Shown here: positions 10,454 through 22,347 of the stretch, piece by piece | Numbering within the stretch: position 1 is the stretch's first letter | Layout: every line of letters starts with the position of its first letter | Origin: Bordetella bronchialis | Lineage (GTDB): Bacteria > Pseudomonadota > Gammaproteobacteria > Burkholderiales > Burkholderiaceae_B | DNA length: 64,000 bases | NCBI RefSeq assembly: GCF_001676705.1 | Contig: NZ_CP016170.1 | Coordinates: 186,001 to 250,000, forward strand | Direction: 5' to 3' | Program-made: the position numbers and the translations under genes | Notes under the pieces: model-generated | What the model was told of the DNA's origin: nothing | The model's input: only the letters and a program-made list of their open reading frames with translations | Database searches by the model: none

Positions 10454-10459
10454 ATTGTA
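10454..10459 (-). promoter_or_regulatory. Candidate -10 box of the mla operon
   Basis: On the minus strand TACAAT stands about 45 bases ahead of the mlaF start. The region 17 bases further upstream has no good -35 hexamer, so it is a weak call based on the -10 alone. A perfect palindrome (GGGGACGG, one base, CCGTCCCC; 10427-10443) lies between it and mlaF, in the presumed leader. Confidence 0.35.
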
Positions 10460-10508
10460 GCTCGACGGTAATCGCGTTTTCCCTGAACCGTAACAGCCGG
10501 GGGAACGA

Positions 10509-11039
10509 TCAACGCAAGGCCAGGAAAAAGGCGAGCGCGCCGCCGCCCAGCAGCAGGAAGGGGCTGATGCGGGTGCGCAACAGCAGCACGGTGGAGGCGA
10601 TGGCCACGGCCCAGGCCCACGCCCCGCCCTCGGCGGCCCGCAGGATGGTGCACGAGGCGGCCAGGATCATGCCGGCGGCGACCGGCGCCAGGCCGGCTTC
10701 GATGGCGCGGATCCACAGGCGGCCGTTGTAGCGCTGCCAGACGCGAGCCAGCGCGTAGATCAGGACGGTGCTGGGAACGAAGATGGCAAAGGAGGCCACG
10801 AGCGCGCCCAGGATGCCCCGCACCTGCCAGCCGACCAGGGTGACCAGCAGGGACCCCGGGCCGGGGGTGATTCGCGACAGGGCGAACAGGTCCAGGAACT
10901 GGGCGTCGTTCATCCAGCCATAGGCATCGACGGCCTGGCGGTGGATGTCGGCGACCACGCTCTGGCCGCCGCCCACGGTCAGGAAGGACAAGGGCGCGAA
11001 GACGGTAAACAGGTCCAGCAGGCTGGAACCGCTGCTCAT
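10509..11039 (-). CDS. Chromate transporter, half-size subunit (second)
   Basis: A 176-aa CHR-family membrane protein with one CHR domain: it opens with LDLFTVFAPLSFLTVGGGQSVVADIHRQAV and has the SRITPGPGSLLVTLVG motif of the family, plus four to five hydrophobic segments. Family members of this short type work as pairs encoded by adjacent genes, and this one overlaps its partner by four bases (ATGA at 11036-11039). The substrate is only presumed to be chromate; sulfate-like anions are possible. Confidence 0.88.
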   Translation of the reverse strand: MSSGSSLLDLFTVFAPLSFLTVGGGQSVVADIHRQAVDAYGWMNDAQFLDLFALSRITPGPGSLLVTLVGWQVRGILGALVASFAIFVPSTVLIYALARVWQRYNGRLWIRAIEAGLAPVAAGMILAASCTILRAAEGGAWAWAVAIASTVLLLRTRISPFLLLGGGALAFFLALR

Positions 11040-11629
11040 GGCTGGTCCCCGCCCCGGCGCAGGCGCAGATAGGCCAGCAGGATGGAGAGCGGCGCCATGG
11101 CGCCCACGACCCACAGCAGGGGCAGGCCGGCGATGAAGATCGCGCCGAAGGTGGCCACCATGATGACGATGGGCACGGTGCCGGTGGCGGCGCGGTAGGC
11201 GGCGCGCAGCCCCATTTGCAAGGAAAGCCCCACGGCGGCGGCCGCGATGCCGGCCAGCACGATGTGCACGGTGGGAGAATGGGACAGCTCGGCGAACAGG
11301 GCGGCCAGGACGATGGCCGCCGTCATCGGCGGCACGATCATGCCCAATGCCGCGAAGAATGCCCCCGGGCCGCCGCGCAGGCGAAAGCCGATCCAGATGG
11401 ACAGGTTGACCACATTGACGCCGGGAAAGGCTTGCGCCAGCGCCAGGCCGCTAAGGAACTCCGCCTCGGACAACCAGCGGCGTGCCTGTACGAATTCCCG
11501 CAGCATCCAGCCGCTGAGGCCGCCTCCGAAGCTGGTCAGGCCGATCTTGGCGAAGGCCGCGAAGATCTGGCCGAGTGTCGGCGCCGGGACGAGCGGAGGC
11601 GAGTCGGGGGACGTTGCGGAGGGGCGCAC
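11036..11629 (-). CDS. Chromate transporter, half-size subunit (first)
   Basis: A 197-aa CHR-domain protein, partner of the next gene. It shows the paired motif FAKIGLTSFGGGLSGWMLREFV near residue 25 and LALAQAFPGVNVVNLSIWIGFRLRG, equivalent to the PGP motif region of the other half, followed by several hydrophobic helices. The start taken is GTG at 11629; no strong ribosome site is visible, so the true start could lie a few codons downstream. Two half-proteins with opposite membrane topology are normal in this subfamily. Confidence 0.85.
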   Translation of the reverse strand: MRPSATSPDSPPLVPAPTLGQIFAAFAKIGLTSFGGGLSGWMLREFVQARRWLSEAEFLSGLALAQAFPGVNVVNLSIWIGFRLRGGPGAFFAALGMIVPPMTAAIVLAALFAELSHSPTVHIVLAGIAAAAVGLSLQMGLRAAYRAATGTVPIVIMVATFGAIFIAGLPLLWVVGAMAPLSILLAYLRLRRGGDQP

Positions 11630-11766
11630 GATGACGCATTCGATGGAAGAATAGCCGCAATCTTACCCGCGACGAGTTGTCTTCCGACTTAACGGCGGGA
11701 AACGCCGGAAGCAACGCGGTCAGCGCCCAGCCATGGTGGATGCGCTTGCGCGCGCCCCGCGGCCGG

Positions 11767-12408
11767 CTAGAAGCGGTAGCCCACCCCGACCGTGGCGACC
11801 CAGGGATCGATGCGCGCGGTGCCGATGCGTTCGCCGTCCAACTTCACCTTGGACGAGATGTCGATGTAGCGGATGTCGGCGGTCATGAACCAGCGTTCGC
11901 TGATCTTGACGTCCACGCCCAGTTGCGCGGCGACGCCCCAGGAATCCTGCAGCTTGAGGTCCGAGCCGCTGATGGCGCCCTCGCTCCGGGTGTCGAAGAA
12001 ATGGGTGTAATTCACCCCGACGCCGACGTACGGCTGGACGGTGCTGTCGGGCAGGAAGTGCCATTGCAGGCTAAGGGTGGGCGGCAGCTGCCTGGTACTG
12101 CCGATCTTGCCCAGGCCGCCGCTGCCGCGGATATCGTGCTGGAAAGGCCATGCGCCCAGGAGTTCGATGCCGACGTTGCGGGTGGCCATATATGTCAGCG
12201 CGAAGCTGGGACGGACGCTGCTGCTGACGTCCAGGTCCACGCTGCCATCGAGCACGCTGCCGTTGTCGGACTTGGGACGCACCTGCGTCGCGCCCACCTT
12301 GAACAACACGTCGCCAGCTTCGTGCGCCTGGGCCGGAATCGCGGCGGCGCCGGCGGCGAGCACGGCGGCAAGGAGGACGGCGCGCGGGCGCGCGATGAGG
12401 GCTGACAT
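11767..12408 (-). CDS. ompW: OmpW family outer-membrane protein
   Basis: An eight-stranded beta-barrel porin-like protein (213 aa) for small hydrophobic molecules. A signal peptide (MSALIARPRAVLLAAVLAAGAAAIPAQA) is followed by HEAGDVLFKVGATQVRPKSDNG, the OmpW start motif, then alternating strands with YVGVGVNYTHFF, and ends in the aromatic VGVGYRF used for outer-membrane insertion. The start at 12408 has a GGAG site close upstream, better than the in-frame ATG at 12426. It lies just downstream of the large repeat region, so its promoter is in 12409-12600. Confidence 0.93.
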   Translation of the reverse strand: MSALIARPRAVLLAAVLAAGAAAIPAQAHEAGDVLFKVGATQVRPKSDNGSVLDGSVDLDVSSSVRPSFALTYMATRNVGIELLGAWPFQHDIRGSGGLGKIGSTRQLPPTLSLQWHFLPDSTVQPYVGVGVNYTHFFDTRSEGAISGSDLKLQDSWGVAAQLGVDVKISERWFMTADIRYIDISSKVKLDGERIGTARIDPWVATVGVGYRF

Positions 12409-12618
12409 TCTGATTCTCCATGTCATCAGTAGGGGAATCCAGAGGGTCTCCGATGGGCCGGTCTGCCGAATTGATATGGGTCAATTGCTGGATGAGCAGG
12501 CCCCGGGGGCGTGGGATGGACGCCACAAGCCGGGGCTGCTGTTTTTGGGTGTCTTTGCTGGTGCGGTCGGTGGGTGATGCTGGCGTTTCTTGGCGTCTTG
12601 CTCGTGCCGTCCGTCGGA

Positions 12619-12800
12619 GGAGATGCCTGTCGGGGCCGGCCCGCTCGGGCGGTCCAGGGCCTTCGCCCTGGACTGCCGCTTCGTCTTCCTCCTTCGGCGG
12701 CCGAAGTGGCGGTGTTTTTCTTGCGGCTTTTTTGCCCGGCCGTCCTACGTACGGAAGCCCTCGCGCGCCCTCGGACGGGCCGGCCCCGACAGGCATCTCC
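12619..12800 (+). repeat. 182-bp element with 25-bp terminal inverted repeats, copy A
   Basis: The ends 12619-12643 and 12776-12800 are perfect 25-bp reverse complements (starting GGAGATGCCTGTCGGGG). Inside is a 9-bp hairpin with a CTTC loop (12652-12673) and a T-run at about 12727. It carries no gene. Matching sequence continues on both sides: the 5' flank (about 12597-12614) is shared with copy C, and the 3' flank to about 12957 is shared, inverted, with copy B. Confidence 0.88.
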
Positions 12801-13034
12801 CCCGCCGGACTCACGATCTGCTTTAGAGCCGGTCGCTGGGGCGGTCCGTGTGCTTGGCCCTTCGTGGGGCGCTTGTCGCTCGATAAGAAGAATCTTGGGG
12901 TGCCCGCCGATTCGGAGCCGCCCTGCGCGGCTCCGAACCGGCTACGCGGTGGTGGCGTGCGGCGGGTGCACCCCTGCGAGGGTTCTGCGTCCGGAGTGGA
13001 AGCGTTACCTGCGCAGATTGGGGGAGAAACAAGT

Positions 13035-13091
13035 CGGTGTGGCGGGCCGCCAGCCGGCCCGCCACACCGTAGGCACCGTGGCATGCCACGG
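13035..13091 (+). repeat. REP-like hairpin unit 1
   Basis: A 14-bp perfect stem (CGGTGTGGCGGGCC, 13035-13048, pairing with 13056-13069) with a 7-base loop is followed at 13076-13091 by a perfect 16-bp palindrome, CCGTGGCATGCCACGG. A GGGGGAG precedes the stem. The same arrangement recurs in opposite orientation at 13174-13229. Confidence 0.85.
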
Positions 13092-13173
13092 ATGCTGGCG
13101 TAGGTGCCACGCGCCGCTAGCGCGATTGCACGCACCGTTTCCTATCGAATCGCGGCCGGGCCATCCCCAATGC

Positions 13174-13229
13174 CCGTGGCAAGGCACGGTGCTACGGTGT
13201 GGCGGGCCGGCGGGCGGCCCGCCACACCG
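13174..13229 (-). repeat. REP-like hairpin unit 2 (inverted)
   Basis: The same 14-bp stem arms as unit 1 (13195-13208 and 13216-13229, loop 7) with the accompanying 16-bp near-palindrome now on the left (13174-13189). Read on the minus strand it begins with GGGGGAGA and follows unit 1 base for base with few changes for about 75 bp. Two inverted REP-like units about 80 bp apart resemble a REPIN. Confidence 0.85.
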
Positions 13230-13285
13230 CTTTGTCTCCCCCACCCCTGCGCGGGCCGAGATTCCACTTTGATTCCCCGACCTAC

Positions 13286-13392
13286 GCATTACCAGCAACC
13301 GTGGCATTACCAACAACCGTGGCATCACCAGCAACCGTCCATTACCGACAACCGTCGCATTACCTGCGACCGTGGCGTTACCGGCAACCACC
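13286..13392 (+). repeat. 18-bp tandem repeat, six units
   Basis: Units begin at 13286, 13304, 13322, 13340 (17 bp), 13357 and 13375. The consensus is near GCATTACCAGCAACCGTG, with one to four changes per unit. One reading frame on the minus strand gives an N-A-T-V-like peptide repeat, but it does not join a plausible gene. It lies in the gap between hairpin unit 2 and the right arm and has no counterpart in the left arm. Confidence 0.9.
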
Positions 13393-13551
13393 GCACGCCC
13401 TGACCGCGTAGGCGTTTTAGGGCCGCGCAGGGCGGCCCGAAAACGACGGGCAACAGAAGCTCTTTCTTACCCCGAACACGCGACCTACGAAGGGCCAAGA
13501 ACAAAGACCGCCCCAGCGACCGGCTCTAAGGCAATCCGTGAGTCCGGCGGG

Positions 13552-13733
13552 GGAGATGCCTGTCGGGGCCGGCCCGTCCGAGGGCGCGCGAGGGCTTCCG
13601 TAGGGAGGTCGGCCGGGCAAAAAAGTCGCAAAAACCCCACCGCCCCTTCGGCCGCCGGACGAGGAAGACGAAGCGGAAGTCCAGGGCGAAGGCCCTGGAC
13701 CGCCCGAGCGGGCCGGACACGACAGGCATCTCC
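13552..13733 (-). repeat. 182-bp element with terminal inverted repeats, copy B (inverted)
   Basis: The same length as copy A, in opposite orientation. The end at 13552-13576 is identical to the 25-bp terminal repeat; the end at 13709-13733 differs at two bases. The internal hairpin recurs at 13679-13700. Similarity to copy A extends leftward to about 13400, including a block equivalent to 12830-12870. Confidence 0.87.
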
Positions 13734-13743
13734 CCCGACGGAC

Positions 13744-13809
13744 GGCATGATCGAAACGCCCGACGCAGGCACCACCGAAAGACCGGCATGATCGAAACGC
13801 CCGTCGCAG
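13744..13809 (+). repeat. Two 25-bp direct repeats
   Basis: GGCATGATCGAAACGCCCG begins both 13744-13768 and 13785-13809; the 25-bp units differ at one position and are 41 bp apart. They directly abut copy B and end about 60 bases before the gltD terminator. Confidence 0.85.
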
Positions 13810-13870
13810 CCATCATCCAACGACGCCAATAGCAAGACGACCCTCATCGGCCCACCCCGCGCAGAAACAC

Positions 13871-13900
13871 AAAGCCCGCACGATCCCTCGCGCGGGCTTT
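13871..13900 (-). terminator. Terminator after gltBD
   Basis: AAAGCCCGC (13871-13879) pairs with GCGGGCTTT (13892-13900), loop 12 bases, about 20 bases beyond the gltD stop. The uridine tract comes partly from the stem end and continues GTGTTTC, which fits a factor-independent terminator of moderate strength. Confidence 0.75.
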
Positions 13901-13919
13901 ATGGCACTACTGGCCGGGC

Positions 13920-15386
13920 TTAACGAGGCAGGTCGCTTTCCCCCATCAGGAAAGCATCCACTGCGCGCGCGCACTGCCGCCCTTCCCGGATCGCCCATAC
14001 CACCAGCGACTGTCCGCGCCGCATATCGCCCGCGGCGAAGACCTTCTCCATGCTGGTCCGGTAGTCGTCGGTGTTGGCGCGTACGTTGCCCCGCGTATCG
14101 CGGTCCACCCCGAACGCGTCCAGGACCTGCTGGCGCGGGGATACGAACCCCATGGCCAGGAGTACCAGGTCGGCCTTCACTTCGAATTCGGAGCCTTCCA
14201 CCTCGCGCATTTTCATTTGGCCGGTGGCCTCGTCCTTGACCCATTCGACGCGCGCGGCGATCAGTTTGCGGACCACGCCTTTTTCGCCGACCAGCGACTT
14301 GGTGGTTACCGCCCAGTCGCGGTCGCAGCCTTCTTCGTGCGAGGACGAGGTGCGCAGCTTGGCCGGCCAGTACGGCCAGGTCAGGGGCTTGTTTTCCGAC
14401 TCCGGCGGCTGGGGCATCAGTTCGAACTGCGTCACCGACGCCGCGCCGTGGCGGTTGCTGGTGCCCACGCAATCGGAGCCGGTATCGCCGCCGCCGATCA
14501 CCACCACATGCTTGCCCTTGGCCAGCGTCTGGTCGGTCAGGCGATCGCCCGCCACGGCCTTGTTCTGCTGGCGCAGGAAGTCCATCGCGAAGTACACGCC
14601 CTTCAGTTCGCGTCCGGGCACCGGCAGGTCGCGCGGCGTTTCCGCGCCGCCGGCCATCACAACCGCGTCGAATTCATCGCGCAGCGACTCCGGCGTGCGG
14701 GCGCTCAGCCCGTCGGCGGCCGGGTCGGCGGGGTTGCCGATATAGGTGGACGGGCAGAACTCCACGCCTTCCGCCTCCATCTGCGCGATGCGGCGGTCGA
14801 TCTGCGATTTTTCCAGTTTGAAGTCGGGGATGCCGTAGCGCAGCAGCCCGCCGATGCGGTCGCTCTTCTCGAACACCGTCACGGCGTGGCCGGCGCGTGC
14901 CAGCTGCTGGGCGCAGGCCAGGCCGGCGGGACCCGAGCCCACCACGGCGACCTTCTTGCCCGTCTTGCGCGAAGGCGGTTGCGGCAGCACCCAGCCCTCT
15001 TCCCAGCCCTTGTCGATGATGGCGTGCTCGATCGACTTGATACCCACCGCATCGTTGTTGATGTTGAGGGTACAGGCGGCCTCGCAGGGCGCGGGGCAGA
15101 TGCGGCCCGTGAACTCCGGGAAGTTGTTGGTGGAGTGCAGCACGTCCAGCGCCTTGCGCCAATCCTGCCGGTACACCAGGTCGTTCCAGTCGGGGATGAT
15201 GTTGTTGACCGGGCAGCCGTTATTGCAGAACGGAATGCCGCAGTCCATGCAGCGCGCGGCCTGCACCTTGGCGGCCTGGTCGTCCAGGCGCAGCACGAAC
15301 TCGCGCCACGTCTTCAGGCGCGCGGACGGGGCCTCGTGGGCCTCCTGCAGGCGCTGGTATTCGAGGAATCCGGTGATTTTTCCCAT
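13920..15386 (-). CDS. gltD: Glutamate synthase [NADPH] small subunit
   Basis: GltD (488 aa) takes electrons from NADPH through FAD and low-potential iron-sulphur clusters to the large subunit. The N-terminal cysteine set Cys46, Cys49, Cys54 and Cys58 ([14 protein letters not shown]) and the later CPAPCEAAC bind 4Fe-4S clusters; [22 protein letters not shown] is the FAD site and [15 protein letters not shown] the NADPH site. The start at 15386 begins the standard [10 protein letters not shown]. It follows gltB by 13 bases, so it is in the same operon. Confidence 0.97.
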   Translation of the reverse strand: MGKITGFLEYQRLQEAHEAPSARLKTWREFVLRLDDQAAKVQAARCMDCGIPFCNNGCPVNNIIPDWNDLVYRQDWRKALDVLHSTNNFPEFTGRICPAPCEAACTLNINNDAVGIKSIEHAIIDKGWEEGWVLPQPPSRKTGKKVAVVGSGPAGLACAQQLARAGHAVTVFEKSDRIGGLLRYGIPDFKLEKSQIDRRIAQMEAEGVEFCPSTYIGNPADPAADGLSARTPESLRDEFDAVVMAGGAETPRDLPVPGRELKGVYFAMDFLRQQNKAVAGDRLTDQTLAKGKHVVVIGGGDTGSDCVGTSNRHGAASVTQFELMPQPPESENKPLTWPYWPAKLRTSSSHEEGCDRDWAVTTKSLVGEKGVVRKLIAARVEWVKDEATGQMKMREVEGSEFEVKADLVLLAMGFVSPRQQVLDAFGVDRDTRGNVRANTDDYRTSMEKVFAAGDMRRGQSLVVWAIREGRQCARAVDAFLMGESDLPR

Positions 15387-15399
15387 GGTCGGTCTATCC

Positions 15400-20139
<4,740 letters not shown>

Positions 20140-20207
20140 GGGGCGCTCCAGGGCCGGGGCGGCTGGGAAACTAGGGACTGCCACAATTTGTTGCGGCGCA
20201 AACCGCG

Positions 20208-20236
20208 ACGATACAGGGGAGAGGTCCGGGTCGCAA
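20208..20236 (-). promoter_or_regulatory. Candidate sigma-70 promoter of gltBD
   Basis: On the minus strand TTGCGA (20231-20236) and TATCGT (20208-20213) are separated by 17 bases, each matching four of six consensus bases. The start site would lie about 60 bases ahead of gltB. A perfect 12-bp palindrome, CTAATTAATTAG, at 20287-20298 lies upstream and could be an operator. Confidence 0.4.
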
Positions 20237-20358
20237 GAAAAACAAAAGGGGTGCGTCCCCCATAAATTCCGGCGTCCTGATGGGAGCTAATTAATTAGTG
20301 ACATATCAATGCGGAGCGCGGTTGTGCCAGCGTGGGGCGGCCGCGGCCGATCAGTAAG

Positions 20359-21084
20359 TCAGGAGCCCGTGGATTCCGCTTCCGCCGGCGGCGGCGCCGG
20401 CTTTTTGCGGGGCCGGCCCCGCTGGCCCGGGGTGACGCGGCGGCTGGCGGTGTGCGCCAGCATGGCGATGAAATCCGCACCGCCCAGCGCCCATTGCCCC
20501 TGTACGGCCTGGTCTATGCGCTGGATCTGCTCGCGGGTCAGCCCTTCCTGCAGGCGCTTGCGGTAATTGGCCTGGCGGTCGAAGGGCGTATTGCCGCAAG
20601 ACCAGTAGTCGGCGTGGTCGGACATCCAGGCCGCCTGCGGCTGCCCCGAGCCGGTATGGCCGGACGCAGAGGACCAGGGCCAGAGCTCGGCATCGTGGGT
20701 GGCCCCGCTACGCACGGGATAGGTCTCCAGCCAGACCAGCGCCGGCAACACCCAGGCGCCCGGTTCCACCAGCGCCGAACGGTAGCGCCCCGCGAACACC
20801 CGCCCGCCGCGCAGCCGCGCCGCCAGGTTGCGTCCCAGGGTTTGCATCAGGCGGGGCAGGCCCTCGCCGTCCACCGGCGTGGCCAGCAGCAGGATACGGT
20901 CCGTGGCCAGCACCCAGCCGTGCAGGGCCACGCGATTGCGGGTGGCGGTTTCGCCCAGCCATGCCGCGACCTGGTTCAGTGTATCGGCGGGTGCCGGCTG
21001 CGATGGCGCCGCCAGCGGATTGATGAAGTTGGCCTGCACGAGTTGCGGCAGTCCGGGAGCGTACAGTCGGGGCAGGCGAGCCAT
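20359..21084 (-). CDS. RAYT/Y1-transposase-like protein lacking the HUH motif
   Basis: A 241-aa relative of REP-associated tyrosine (Y1, IS200-like) transposases, to judge by MARLPRLYAPGLPQLVQANF at the N-terminus, the LHGWVLATDRILLLATP block, the FAGRYRSALVEPG stretch and the late YWSCGNTPFDRQ part. Active members carry a His-hydrophobic-His metal site in a MPNHVHLL-like block; here residues 60-67 read ATDRILLL, and the usual YxxLNPVRA block reads WLETYPVRSG. So it is probably not an active nuclease and may be domesticated. The C-terminal tail (GRPRKKPAPPPAE) is basic. It lies upstream of gltB on the same strand. Confidence 0.7.
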   Translation of the reverse strand: MARLPRLYAPGLPQLVQANFINPLAAPSQPAPADTLNQVAAWLGETATRNRVALHGWVLATDRILLLATPVDGEGLPRLMQTLGRNLAARLRGGRVFAGRYRSALVEPGAWVLPALVWLETYPVRSGATHDAELWPWSSASGHTGSGQPQAAWMSDHADYWSCGNTPFDRQANYRKRLQEGLTREQIQRIDQAVQGQWALGGADFIAMLAHTASRRVTPGQRGRPRKKPAPPPAEAESTGS

Positions 21085-21172
21085 AGGGTGTCAGGACCGA
21101 GACATGCAGGGAACGGGACGTTCGCGCAGGAAAATAAATGGTACCGCGTAAACGGCCCGGCGCAACAGTGAG

Positions 21173-21209
21173 GTTACCCCGGTAACGTTACCCCCCCGCG
21201 CGTTAATAT
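21173..21209 (+). promoter_or_regulatory. Palindromic operator candidate and -10 box before frmA
   Basis: GTTACCCCGGTAACGTTACC (21173-21192) holds three GTTACC/GGTAAC half sites; 21181-21192 is a perfect 12-bp palindrome. A TAATAT -10 box follows at 21204-21209, so a repressor bound here would cover the -35 region. The regulator is not identified in this window. Confidence 0.5.
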
Positions 21210-21240
21210 TCCCCGACCGATACGCAAGCCTGGAGCACGC

Positions 21241-22347
21241 ATGAAAACCAAAGCCGCCATTGCCTGGAAAGCCGGGGCCCCCCTGACCATCGAGGAAGTC
21301 GATCTGGAAGGCCCCCGGGCCGGCGAGGTCCTGGTCGAAGTCAAGGCGACAGGCATCTGCCACACCGATTACTACACCTTGTCCGGCGCCGATCCGGAAG
21401 GCCTGTTTCCCGCCATCCTGGGCCATGAGGGCGCCGGCGTCGTCCTGGAAACCGGCGCGGGCGTGACCAGCCTGAAGCCCGGCGATCACGTCATCCCGCT
21501 GTATACCCCGGAGTGCCGGCAGTGCAAGTTCTGCCTGTCCCGCAAGACCAACCTGTGCCAGGCGATCCGCGCCACCCAGGGCAAGGGGCTGATGCCGGAT
21601 GGCACGTCGCGGTTTTCGCTGGGCGGCAAGGCCATCCATCACTATATGGGTACGTCGACTTTCGCCAACCATATCGTGGTGCCGGAAATCGCGCTGGCCA
21701 GGATCCGCGATGACGCGCCTTTCGACAAGGTCTGCTATATCGGCTGCGGCGTGACCACCGGGGTGGGGGCGGTCGTGTACACCGCCAAGGTGGAAGCCGG
21801 CGCCAACGTGGTCGTCTTCGGCCTGGGCGGCATCGGGCTGAACGTCATCCAGGGCGCCAAAATGGTCGGCGCGGACAAGATCATCGGCGTGGACATCAAC
21901 CCGCGCCGGGAGGCCCTGGCCCGCAAGTTCGGGATGACGCACTTCGTCAATCCCTCCGAGGTCGAAAATGTCGTGGATCACCTGATCCAGCTGACCGACG
22001 GCGGCGCCGATTACTCCTTCGAATGCGTCGGCAACACCAAGCTGATGCGCCAGGCGCTGGAGTGCTGCCACAAGGGCTGGGGCAAATCCATCATCATCGG
22101 CGTGGCCGCCGCTGGAGAGGAAATCGCCACCCGCCCCTTCCAGCTGGTCACCGGCCGGGAATGGAAGGGCTCGGCCTTTGGCGGCGCGCGCGGCCGTACC
22201 GACGTGCCCAGGATCGTCGACTGGTATATGGAAGGCAAGCTCAATATCGACGATCTCATCACCCATACCCTGCCGCTGGACCAGATCAACGAGGGCTTCG
22301 ACCTGATGAAGCGCGGCGAGTCCATCCGTTCCGTGGTGCTCTACTGA
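21241..22347 (+). CDS. frmA: S-(hydroxymethyl)glutathione dehydrogenase (class III alcohol dehydrogenase)
   Basis: This zinc enzyme (368 aa) oxidises the formaldehyde-glutathione adduct to S-formylglutathione with NAD+, and also reduces S-nitrosoglutathione. The catalytic zinc ligands Cys40 and His62 (GICHTDYY, GHEGAGVV) and the structural zinc cysteines 92, 95, 98 and 106 are all present; FGLGGIGLNVIQGAK is the NAD+ site. Length and the ECRQCKFCLS spacing are those of class III. A GGAG ribosome site precedes the ATG. It overlaps the next gene by one base (TGATG). Confidence 0.96.
   Translation: MKTKAAIAWKAGAPLTIEEVDLEGPRAGEVLVEVKATGICHTDYYTLSGADPEGLFPAILGHEGAGVVLETGAGVTSLKPGDHVIPLYTPECRQCKFCLSRKTNLCQAIRATQGKGLMPDGTSRFSLGGKAIHHYMGTSTFANHIVVPEIALARIRDDAPFDKVCYIGCGVTTGVGAVVYTAKVEAGANVVVFGLGGIGLNVIQGAKMVGADKIIGVDINPRREALARKFGMTHFVNPSEVENVVDHLIQLTDGGADYSFECVGNTKLMRQALECCHKGWGKSIIIGVAAAGEEIATRPFQLVTGREWKGSAFGGARGRTDVPRIVDWYMEGKLNIDDLITHTLPLDQINEGFDLMKRGESIRSVVLY

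Larger units (their letters stand above)
12409..13919. other. Gene-free region of nested inverted repeats
   Basis: About 1.5 kb between ompW and the gltD terminator holds no supportable gene. All longer reading frames fall in repeated, palindromic DNA and occur in similar form on both strands. Overall order: left arm 12597-12957, hairpin unit 13021-13092, inverted hairpin unit 13172-13245, tandem 18-bp repeat 13286-13392, and right arm about 13400-13745 which is the imperfect reverse complement of the left arm. Two 25-bp direct repeats follow. The left part (12409-12600) presumably holds the ompW promoter. Confidence 0.85.

Noticed and set aside
11036..11039. Idea that the two chromate transporter genes are a frameshifted single gene
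   Set aside because: Each half has its own start, the four-base ATGA overlap is normal coupling, and paired half-size CHR proteins are a known form.
12511..13272. Open frames in the repeat locus that could be called hypothetical proteins
   Set aside because: Similar peptides come from several frames and both strands of the inverted repeats, so the similarity lies in the DNA, not in a protein.
13286..13392. Possible CRISPR array
   Set aside because: The 18-bp units are directly adjacent without unique spacers, and no cas genes are present.
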